Shown in pieces: positions 16,692 through 23,981 of a DNA stretch of 29,397 bases (position 1 is its first letter; every line of letters starts with the position of its first letter). A model generated the notes under the pieces. That model had not been told where the DNA came from. It saw only the letters and a list, made by a program, of their open reading frames with translations, and did no database searches. Where the stretch lies: NCBI GenBank assembly GCA_023391415.1, contig JAEWAY010000029.1:1-29397 (forward strand), read 5' to 3'. The DNA comes from Bacteroidota bacterium. GTDB taxonomy: Bacteria > Bacteroidota > Bacteroidia > Cytophagales > Cytophagaceae. The translations under genes were made by a program, and so were the position numbers.

Positions 16692-17583
16692 GTGTTCGCT
16701 CTGTTGAGCGATTCGGATGACTTCCTATCCTATTCGCTTCGGATGGCATAGTATGTATCCGTAAAGCGTACCAGTTGATATTCTGGCGTTGTGAGCAGGT
16801 GTAGCAAAACGCGGACGGGGGGCGTCTGAATGGAGGATCGTATTGGTATACGTGATGGGGGTTGTTTCCCTTTTTTACAATATAGGAGTAGTAGACCGGT
16901 ACGATTGGTTGCTGGGTATCGGCTGGCTGGCTGAAAGTTATTTCCAGGGAGGGGCTCGTTAAAGTAGTTTCATTCATCTCATTTTCATCCACGTCCCAGT
17001 CATAGGTTTCTTCCGGCGCGGGATCCAGATCTTTGTAATACCACGCGCAAAACGCTCCTATAATACCGCCAATAAGGTGCGACTCCCAGGATACGCCTTT
17101 ATAAATGGGCAGTACACCCCATACCATTCCTCCATATACAAAGGTAACCAGTAAGGCGAGGGCCAGTGAGCGACGGTCCTTCCGGATCAGGCCGCTAAAG
17201 AATAAAAAGCTTACAAGCCCATATATCAGGCCGCTGGCGCCCAGGTGATATCCGGAGCCGTCCGCTACGGCCCATACCATGAGACCTGTCAGTACGTAAA
17301 TCCAGGAAAACAACGAGAGGGCCGTATCTCTGTAAAAATACATGATGATGATGCCTAAAATAAGTAAAGGCAAGGTATTCGAAACAAGATGATTTATATC
17401 TCCGTGGATCAAAGGCGCTGTGGCTACTCCCAGAATTCCATGAATTGTTCTGGGCAGGATACCAAGCTTGGCGAGTGAAACTTCCGAAAAATGCTCAAGA
17501 AGTTTGATAATCCACAATACACCCACAAAAAGGAAAGGATACAAAACACTCTCGGCGATTTTATTTTTTTCTTCCTCTTCCAT
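16669..17583 (-). CDS. Rhomboid family intramembrane serine protease with cytosolic CxxC tail
   Basis: A 304-residue protein with about six membrane helices in residues 12-185. Rhomboid active-site features are present: His60, His65 and Asn69 (LIHGDINHLVSN), the catalytic Ser117 in GASG and His169 (ESHLIGGIIGA). It cleaves membrane-embedded substrates; none is known here. Residues 190-304 form a polar tail, rich in Asp, Glu, Pro and Thr, with CYTC at 260-263. This tail carries the gene past the convergent 15147 gene, overlapping it by 23 bases. It is the third gene of a rhomboid / four-helix protein / rhomboid cassette, starting 23 bases after the previous stop. Confidence 0.88.
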   Translation of the reverse strand: MEEEEKNKIAESVLYPFLFVGVLWIIKLLEHFSEVSLAKLGILPRTIHGILGVATAPLIHGDINHLVSNTLPLLILGIIIMYFYRDTALSLFSWIYVLTGLMVWAVADGSGYHLGASGLIYGLVSFLFFSGLIRKDRRSLALALLVTFVYGGMVWGVLPIYKGVSWESHLIGGIIGAFCAWYYKDLDPAPEETYDWDVDENEMNETTLTSPSLEITFSQPADTQQPIVPVYYSYIVKKGNNPHHVYQYDPPFRRPPSAFCYTCSQRQNINWYALRIHTMPSEANRIGSHPNRSTERTPTPDSGD

Positions 17584-17606
17584 AGCTTATATAATACGGA
17601 TCTATT

Positions 17607-17957
17607 TCATTTTGTTTCTTCCTTTTCCAGCAAACGATCGATCAGATAATTGAATAAGGAAAGGAGTATTGAAAAAATAAAAGCCCATCCAAGGGATTCA
17701 ATGTGAAAGCCCGCGAGCATCCAATCGGCCAGTAAAACGATGATGGTGTTGATGACTAACAGAAAAAGGCCTAAAGTAACGATTGTGATCGGAATAGTGA
17801 GTAATATCAGCAAAGGTTTTATAAACCAGTTGAGTACCGCCAGGACGATCACGAGCCCAATCGCTGTGCCTACGCTATTGACATGAATCTGAGGGATGAA
17901 ATAGGCGGTGGCTATGATGGCGGCCGCCAATAATAATGGTTTTACCAGTAGTCGCAT
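17607..17957 (-). CDS. Phage-holin-4-like small membrane protein (PF04020 type)
   Basis: A 116-residue protein that is almost entirely four hydrophobic helices, with the family signature NWFIKPLLILLTIPITIVTL and GLFLLVINTIIVLLADWML. The Pfam name holds 'phage holin', but chromosomal copies are widespread in bacteria and are not evidence of a prophage; their function is unknown. It begins 2 bases after one rhomboid gene and ends 23 bases before another, so the three are almost certainly one transcript. Confidence 0.88.
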   Translation of the reverse strand: MRLLVKPLLLAAAIIATAYFIPQIHVNSVGTAIGLVIVLAVLNWFIKPLLILLTIPITIVTLGLFLLVINTIIVLLADWMLAGFHIESLGWAFIFSILLSLFNYLIDRLLEKEETK

Positions 17958-17959
17958 AT

Positions 17960-18826
17960 TTATTCGGTTTTATATGATTTGATTCCCCATATTTTCAGTA
18001 GAAGTATTCCAAAGAGCATTCCCCCCAGGTGCGCGAAGTTCGCCACGTTGGAAAATTGATCCGTCAGTCCGAGATAGAGCTCGATAAAGCCAAGTATTAT
18101 TACAAAATATTTGGCTTTTAGCGGAAACAGGAAGTAGACATAAATGCGCACATTGGGAAAGAGCAGGCCAAAGGCGAGCAAAATTCCAAAGACGGCTCCT
18201 GAAGCTCCCAGGGAGGGTCTGTCGACCATTTTATAATAATATTCCTGTACGATTTTTTGTGAAATTTCGCTGTAATAAGTATTGTCCGGTTCTTTTTCCC
18301 AGGCTTGGATCAGCCGGTTTATGCCGCCAAAAAAGTCATGACCCGGATCCTGTGTGGCCGGATCGCCAACTTCATCATGTATGAATTCTCTGAAGTTTTT
18401 CAGCCCCGGAGCCTGTTCGTAGGATTCGACTTTATTTTCCAGTTGATTTAAGGCGAAGGAGCTGATAAGCAAATGCAGCAACGCGGCCCCAATACCCGTA
18501 AAGAAGTAATAATAAAGAAACCGCTTCCTGCTCCAGACTGCTTCGAGCGCCGATCCAAACATCCACAAAACAAACATATTGAAAAAGATGTGTACGATAT
18601 CGGCATGGAGAAACATATGGGTTACCAGTTGATATATTTGGAACTTGTCGGAACGAAAGTTGAACAGCGCGAACCACTCGGAAATCGAGACTGAAAAAAG
18701 TTCGCTGGTAATTTCCTGTACCAGAAAAATAAGGATATTGGCGATTACAAGATATTTTACTACCGGTGAGACCTGGTTCGCGGAAATCCTGTCTTCTGAT
18801 GGTAATGAGTTTGATTCGTCTGGCAT
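17960..18826 (-). CDS. Rhomboid family intramembrane serine protease
   Basis: A 288-residue rhomboid. Residues 1-20 are a polar cytosolic head; the first helix is VVKYLVIANILIFLVQEI. His74, His79 and Asn83 (HMFLHADIVHIFFNMFVLWM), Ser209 in GASG and His266 (NFAHLGGMLFG) give a complete active site. A soluble insert of about 75 residues (128-202) sits just before the serine helix. It is only distantly similar to the second rhomboid downstream, so the two are not a recent duplication. It is the first gene of the cassette, 101 bases after pgeF. Confidence 0.92.
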   Translation of the reverse strand: MPDESNSLPSEDRISANQVSPVVKYLVIANILIFLVQEITSELFSVSISEWFALFNFRSDKFQIYQLVTHMFLHADIVHIFFNMFVLWMFGSALEAVWSRKRFLYYYFFTGIGAALLHLLISSFALNQLENKVESYEQAPGLKNFREFIHDEVGDPATQDPGHDFFGGINRLIQAWEKEPDNTYYSEISQKIVQEYYYKMVDRPSLGASGAVFGILLAFGLLFPNVRIYVYFLFPLKAKYFVIILGFIELYLGLTDQFSNVANFAHLGGMLFGILLLKIWGIKSYKTE

Positions 18827-18927
18827 TGTAATATTATTAACCTGTCTGCGAATGGATCGTTTTCGCGACGCGTGGAACCGCGTGATTTTTCCAATTACAG
18901 AGTATTTTTCATTATACGTAAATTAAA

Positions 18928-19719
18928 TTACAGAAGCATGATTCCAGCCGCGAATCTTCCGGATTTCGGAGATCGGCGGGCCGAAAAGAACGTGTCGGAA
19001 CTGGAATAAGTGCATATGCCCGAAAGTTCGATATTGGCCTCTGGAACACCATTGTCCAGCAATTGTTTCTTATTGGCTTTCCATAAATCCAGGTAGGCTT
19101 TACCCGCTTTTGTACCGGTTTTATATAATCCGGAGCCAGGACCGTAATAATGATCGACCGCGTCCATTACTTCCTCTCCCACTTCATATTGGTCCTGACA
19201 AATGGAAGGGCCTATCCCGGCGATTATATTTTCCGGTTTTGATTGGCAGGTTTCCATCAGAGTGTGGATGGCGCGGGATACAATGCCTGCCACCGTACCG
19301 CGCCAACCCGCGTGGATAGCGGCGATCGCCTTGTTTACCGGATCATAGAGCAGGACAGGCGCGCAGTCGGCGGCCATGACCGCTATGCAAAGTCCTTGTT
19401 CCCGGGTAATGAGCGCGTCCGCCTCTTGTGTGGCGACCAAAGCGTGGTTTTCCCGTGTCACTATCGATATGATGGCAGAATGTACCTGTTTCGGAAATAG
19501 TACCTGACTGGCTCCAATTGCTTGGGCGAGAAGGGAACGGTTGGCCACCACGTTTTCCTCCGGATCTCCCACCGAGAAACTTAAATTCAGCGATCCTTGG
19601 TCGCCCTCGCTCAGACCTCCTTCCCTGCCGGATACAAAATGCCTGAGCTTGTCGTCATATCCGGAAAATCTGGAAAAATGACGTAAAATCAAGCCATTGG
19701 GATATCTCTTTTCTATCAT
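18928..19719 (-). CDS. pgeF: Peptidoglycan editing factor PgeF / YlmD-YfiH family copper/zinc-dependent nucleoside enzyme
   Basis: A 263-residue protein read from the ATG at 19719 (MIEKRYPNG); an upstream GTG start would overlap the helicase gene. Metal and catalytic residues of the family are seen: His80 (KQVHS), Cys119 (AADCAPVLLYD) and His136 (AIHAGWRGTVAGIV). Family members were named laccase or polyphenol oxidase, but act on purine nucleosides (adenosine deaminase and nucleoside phosphorylase) or prevent wrong amino acids in peptidoglycan precursors. It begins 5 bases after the helicase stop and is co-transcribed with it. Confidence 0.93.
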   Translation of the reverse strand: MIEKRYPNGLILRHFSRFSGYDDKLRHFVSGREGGLSEGDQGSLNLSFSVGDPEENVVANRSLLAQAIGASQVLFPKQVHSAIISIVTRENHALVATQEADALITREQGLCIAVMAADCAPVLLYDPVNKAIAAIHAGWRGTVAGIVSRAIHTLMETCQSKPENIIAGIGPSICQDQYEVGEEVMDAVDHYYGPGSGLYKTGTKAGKAYLDLWKANKKQLLDNGVPEANIELSGICTYSSSDTFFSARRSPKSGRFAAGIMLL

Positions 19720-19724
19720 GTCTG

Positions 19725-21659
19725 TTACCAGTTTAAATATTCCCACGCGCTGTGATACGCCCCGATACGATCTACATAGGAAAGAAAATCCCTGTAAAAA
19801 GAATGACTTCCCAATGTTGAAGTGTCTCCGATCACGACGAGTTTCTTTTTGGCCCGCGTAAGAGCCACATTCATTCGACGTACATCCGAGAGAAATCCGA
19901 TTTCTCCCGATTCGTTGCTTCGGACCAGGCTGATCAGGATGATATCTCTTTCCTGTCCCTGAAATCCATCGATGGTATTTATGGATATTTTGAAGCGGGG
20001 GGCTTTCCAGAAATCAAAGCTTTCAATCTGTAGTTTCAGGTATTCGACCTGAGCTTTATATGGGGCTATAACGCCTATGGAGTAGAATCGGTCGTCCGGA
20101 GGCAGGCTATCCAGCAGATTGGACATATAGTTGAGGGACAATATGGCTTCTTCCTTATTCATAACGCTTAGCGACCTGGGTTCGAGCTCTTCCATAAAGC
20201 CGCAACCGGCGGTATCGATAAAGCTGAGGGGCTCAAAAAGACTATTGTCGGAACTATCGCCAAGCGCGCGGTTCGCGACACTACTGTCCGCTACAAGTTG
20301 ATTGTCGTAAAACCATTGATTGGAGAAGCCCATGATTCGCTCATGCATCCTATACTGCGTTTTAAGCATGATATCGACATTTTGCCGCTCGACGCATTTC
20401 TCAAACAATGTCCGGGCTAGGCCAGCCTTGGCGGCTTCATAGCTTTTTATCGTGGGTGGTAGCTGCTTATGGTCTCCCGCGAACAGCACCCTGTCCGCTC
20501 TCAGGATGGGAATCCACGTAGCGGGTTCCGGAGCCTGAGCGGCTTCGTCAATAAAAACGGAGGAATAGCGTCTTCCCGCGATCATATGGTTCGCGGCTCC
20601 AACGAGGGTGCATGTGATTACCCGAGCGCTTTCGATAAGCTCGTTGGTAATGTAATTTTCAAGAGCGCCGGCTTCGTCGGCGAGCTTTCTGGCTTCCTGA
20701 TAGATCGCTCTGCGCTGCTCTCTCTCAGCCCGTCCAAAGTTACGCTTGTAGCGGCCCGCTATGTTTCTCAGGTCGTTGGCTGATTTCCGCAGTTCCTTGA
20801 CACGCTTGTAGTCTTTATGCGCCGCGGCCTGCACGTCGATAGTGTGTTGTAGCTGTTCCTCGTTTACCCGCGCGGGGTTGCCTACTCGCAGCGCCCGGAG
20901 ACCCCGCGCGGCGATCTTTTGGGTGAGCAGGTCTACCGCGGTATTGCTCGCCGCCACGACAAGAACCTGTGTTTCCGTCTTGAGTGTTTCTTCGATAGCG
21001 GCGACCAGCGTCGTGGTCTTTCCGGTACCGGGAGGACCATGTATGATCGCTACGTCCGCCGCTTCGGCGCAGCGGTTGACCGCTTCATTCTGCGTAATGT
21101 TCAGCCCCGGGACTCTGACTGGTTTATAGTCCGGACGAAATGTCGCGGGCTGGTAGCCGAGCAATACTTCCCGCAATATTTCCATACGATTGTTTCTTGA
21201 CTTGATCACCTCTCTGACAGCGGCTTCCATTTCCTTGTAGCCGCCTTCATCAAAAAGTAGTTCTACCCCGAGTTTGCCTCTATGAGCCCATTCCGGCACT
21301 TCATCGACGAAGAACACGAGCTTCATGAACTTTTGCCCGATAGCTGAGATGACTCCGGCGATTTCATCGCGCTCATCGGAATCATGGCTTGAAAAAAAAG
21401 AAACTGTCTTGCCTGTCTGAAAATGATGGGGATCGTCCAGGTTGGCTGATCTTTCCACTTCGATAATCAGACGCTCTCCCATACCATAATAGGTATCTTT
21501 GATGGCCAGAGGATACCAGACAAACCCTTCTTCTTTTTTTTGGGCGAGGGTCATTCCTTTCATTTTATGCTGATAGAGTTCACGGTCTTCTCGCGCTTCT
21601 ATTCGTAGAAGCTCCAGGGTGTGTTCCAGCTCTTTCACGCTTTCAGAGTTCCGGGCCAT
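19725..21659 (-). CDS. IGHMBP2-like superfamily 1 DNA/RNA helicase
   Basis: A 644-residue helicase with all SF1B (Upf1-like) motifs: Walker A GPPGTGKT at 208-215, motif II DEAA at 371-374, GDHKQLPPTIK, QYRMHERIMGFSN, TIDGFQGQERDIILISLVRS and RRMNVALTRAKKKLVVIGD. Residues 1-190 include a beta-barrel-like segment (KTVSFFSSHDSDERDEIAGV) and a coiled coil in the 1B position (about 275-325). It is predicted to unwind nucleic acid with ATP; the biological role in bacteria is not established. No nuclease domain is fused to it. It is upstream of pgeF in the same operon. Confidence 0.93.
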   Translation of the reverse strand: MARNSESVKELEHTLELLRIEAREDRELYQHKMKGMTLAQKKEEGFVWYPLAIKDTYYGMGERLIIEVERSANLDDPHHFQTGKTVSFFSSHDSDERDEIAGVISAIGQKFMKLVFFVDEVPEWAHRGKLGVELLFDEGGYKEMEAAVREVIKSRNNRMEILREVLLGYQPATFRPDYKPVRVPGLNITQNEAVNRCAEAADVAIIHGPPGTGKTTTLVAAIEETLKTETQVLVVAASNTAVDLLTQKIAARGLRALRVGNPARVNEEQLQHTIDVQAAAHKDYKRVKELRKSANDLRNIAGRYKRNFGRAEREQRRAIYQEARKLADEAGALENYITNELIESARVITCTLVGAANHMIAGRRYSSVFIDEAAQAPEPATWIPILRADRVLFAGDHKQLPPTIKSYEAAKAGLARTLFEKCVERQNVDIMLKTQYRMHERIMGFSNQWFYDNQLVADSSVANRALGDSSDNSLFEPLSFIDTAGCGFMEELEPRSLSVMNKEEAILSLNYMSNLLDSLPPDDRFYSIGVIAPYKAQVEYLKLQIESFDFWKAPRFKISINTIDGFQGQERDIILISLVRSNESGEIGFLSDVRRMNVALTRAKKKLVVIGDTSTLGSHSFYRDFLSYVDRIGAYHSAWEYLNW

Positions 21660-21708
21660 TGATTCAGTCGGGATAAGTATGTACCACTAGTATAGTATAA
21701 TGGATACG

Positions 21709-22719
21709 CTAGTAGAACTTAGGACATGGAATAGGCTTGCCTCGCTTCTTAGTTTTGTAAGGCGTTTTCCATTCGATCGCCAGGGAGATTTCATGAGCGC
21801 CTCCTGTATACTTCCTTAGCGGGGAAATTGTAAAATCATAGCTGTACGCGAATAAGGCGCGTTTGTAACGAATGCCGGCCATGACGACGATCGCGTCATG
21901 GTTCATACGTCCGTCTACGGAAGGCTTTACCGGTAGGCCGCGATACCACAGGCCGACTGTAAGAGGGGAGTATATGCCGTACACACCTATATCCAATTGA
22001 TCAAACCGCCCCTGGGTTTTGTACAGAAATGTGGGAATAACGCTTTTTTCTCTTTTTCCATAGCGAGGCTTTTCAAAATAAAATTTATAACCGGCGTTAA
22101 AGGACGCCTTGATGGGCAGACGGTCGTTCATGTTGGACAAAAACACCTGATTGGGCCTGTTCATATGGTTTAGTGAAATACCAAACCAGAAGTCTTCCGA
22201 GTAGAGTACTCCTCCCGCTGAGAGGTCCAGATAGTTTTGGCGGCCGGCATAGGCGAATTCTTCTGAAGTAGGCGCGATATAAGTAGGATCATTCAGATCA
22301 AACTGGTCTTCAAACACCAGGTTTCGGTAGTTGAGACTTCTGTTTACCCATGAAGCCTGAATGGCGGGTACAAAAACAAGGCTCGCGTTGAGAGGAAGCA
22401 GATAAGAGCCGATAATTCCCAATTCGGTAGCGGTCAGGTTGGAGGAGCCTTGCTCGTCTCTTTTTACCACGAGTCCTACTCCCGCGTTGGCTGGTTCGAT
22501 CAGATGATCGATCGATAGCGAGTATGACTGAAATGGATTGTTGAGCCCCGGCCATTGTTTTCGGTAATTGACTACGGCTCTGCTGTTTTCCGCCGTACCG
22601 GTAAAAGCGGGGTTGAGAAATAAAGGCGCGTTGTAATACTGACTGTACTGCAAGTCCTGAGCGAAGCCCATGAGACCGGATAACATGAGGTAGATGAATA
22701 AAAAATAATGTGTTTTCAT
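21709..22719 (-). CDS. PorP/SprF family type IX secretion outer-membrane protein
   Basis: A 336-residue protein with a signal peptide ending GFAQ/D (residues 1-20) and the family opening DLQYSQYYNAPLFLNPAFTG. It has an alternating beta pattern throughout and the C-terminal AYSYDFTISPLRKYTGGAHE region. PorP/SprF proteins are outer-membrane beta-barrels that hold or export large adhesins such as SprB through the type IX secretion system. Usually the adhesin gene lies next to it; none is here, so this is an orphan copy. It starts 43 bases after hisB on the same strand and may share a transcript with it. Confidence 0.9.
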   Translation of the reverse strand: MKTHYFLFIYLMLSGLMGFAQDLQYSQYYNAPLFLNPAFTGTAENSRAVVNYRKQWPGLNNPFQSYSLSIDHLIEPANAGVGLVVKRDEQGSSNLTATELGIIGSYLLPLNASLVFVPAIQASWVNRSLNYRNLVFEDQFDLNDPTYIAPTSEEFAYAGRQNYLDLSAGGVLYSEDFWFGISLNHMNRPNQVFLSNMNDRLPIKASFNAGYKFYFEKPRYGKREKSVIPTFLYKTQGRFDQLDIGVYGIYSPLTVGLWYRGLPVKPSVDGRMNHDAIVVMAGIRYKRALFAYSYDFTISPLRKYTGGAHEISLAIEWKTPYKTKKRGKPIPCPKFY

Positions 22720-22762
22720 TTACGTGCTTAATAGACTTACATTCTCAACCCTGACTGATTTT

Positions 22763-23863
22763 TTATAAAACTCCTTTTGTACTTGGCAATTGGTATGGAT
22801 TCAGGTGATCTTTTCGTATGGCCATTTTTATCGCTTTGGCGAAAGCCTTGAAGATAGCTTCGATTTTATGGTGTTCATTGTCGCCTGATACACTGATATT
22901 CAGATTGCATTTGGCGGTATCCGAAAATGACTTGAAGAAATGGTAGAACATTTCCGTAGGCATGTCGCCGACTTTTTCCCTTTTGAACTCGGCGTCCCAA
23001 ACCAGCCAGCTTCTTCCGCTAAAATCAATCGCCACGCGAGCGAGCGCGTCGTCCATCGGTAAGAGAAAGCCATAACGCTCAATGCCCATTTTGTCTCCCA
23101 GCGCTTTTAGAAAGGTCTCTCCCAGCGCCAAACCGGTATCTTCGATGGTATGGTGCTCGTCGATATGCAGGTCGCCGACTACTTTGATTCGAAGATCGGC
23201 TCCCGAATGTCTGCCCAACTGTTCGAGCATATGGTCAAAAAAGTGTAAACCGGTTGAAATATCGGTATTCCCCGTTCCATCCAGATTTAGCTCTATTTCA
23301 ACATCCGTCTCTTTGGTTTTTCTCTTCACGCTGGTTACGCGCTGCCTGGTCGTCAGAAATTGAGCGATTTCTTCCCAGTCGTTGGAAGTAAACGTCGCTT
23401 CTTCGTTTTTCTGGTCGGCGATCAATATGGATTTGGAACCAAGGTTTTTCGCCAACCGCACATCGGTCATTCGATCGCCGATCACGTAACTATTCGCCAG
23501 ATCATATTCATCGGAGAAATATTCCGTAAGCATGGCGATTCCAGGTTTGCGGGTAGGAAGCCCTTCATGCTCAAATGACCGGTCGATATGTATATTGGAA
23601 AAAATGACGCCTTCTCCGGCCAGGATCGCCAGCATCTTATTGTGGGCGGGCCAGAACGTAGCCTCCGGAAAAGAGGAAGTGCCCAAGCCGTCCTGGTTGG
23701 TCACCATGACCAGTTCGTAATCCGTCTTTAATGTCAGTTCGCGAATCGAGGAAATCGCTTTTGGCAGAAACTCCAGCTTCTCAAGAGAGTCCACCTGCTT
23801 GTCAATGGGAGGCTCGATTATAATCGTACCATCCCTGTCAATAAACAATACTTTCTTTTTCAT
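22763..23863 (-). CDS. hisB: Bifunctional histidinol-phosphatase / imidazoleglycerol-phosphate dehydratase
   Basis: A 366-residue HisB catalysing the dehydratase and phosphatase steps of histidine synthesis. I begin it at the ATG at 23863 (MKKKVLFIDRDGT), since the longer frame would start with TTG. Residues 1-170 are a HAD phosphatase (Asp9 and Asp11 in DRDGT, then MVTNQDGLG and VIGDRMTDVRLAKNLG). The rest is the dehydratase with its metal motifs FFDHMLEQLGRHSGADL, HHTIEDTGLALGE and DNEHHKIEAIFKAFAKA. A CAAAAATA sequence at 23879-23886 is a plausible minus-strand -7 element. No other his gene is in the window. Confidence 0.94.
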   Translation of the reverse strand: MKKKVLFIDRDGTIIIEPPIDKQVDSLEKLEFLPKAISSIRELTLKTDYELVMVTNQDGLGTSSFPEATFWPAHNKMLAILAGEGVIFSNIHIDRSFEHEGLPTRKPGIAMLTEYFSDEYDLANSYVIGDRMTDVRLAKNLGSKSILIADQKNEEATFTSNDWEEIAQFLTTRQRVTSVKRKTKETDVEIELNLDGTGNTDISTGLHFFDHMLEQLGRHSGADLRIKVVGDLHIDEHHTIEDTGLALGETFLKALGDKMGIERYGFLLPMDDALARVAIDFSGRSWLVWDAEFKREKVGDMPTEMFYHFFKSFSDTAKCNLNISVSGDNEHHKIEAIFKAFAKAIKMAIRKDHLNPYQLPSTKGVL

Positions 23864-23981
23864 AGTGTCAAACTCAGGCAAAAATACAGAAATTGACAAT
23901 AATACCTAAGCTATTCCCCCAACAGTCTTGCCGATCTTTCATAAGTCGCTTAAAAAGCGGAAAAGGATAGATGAAGCGTGT

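Noticed and set aside
17607..17957. Prophage remnant, from the 'phage holin' family name
   Set aside because: No other phage gene is near; PF04020 proteins are common chromosomal membrane proteins.
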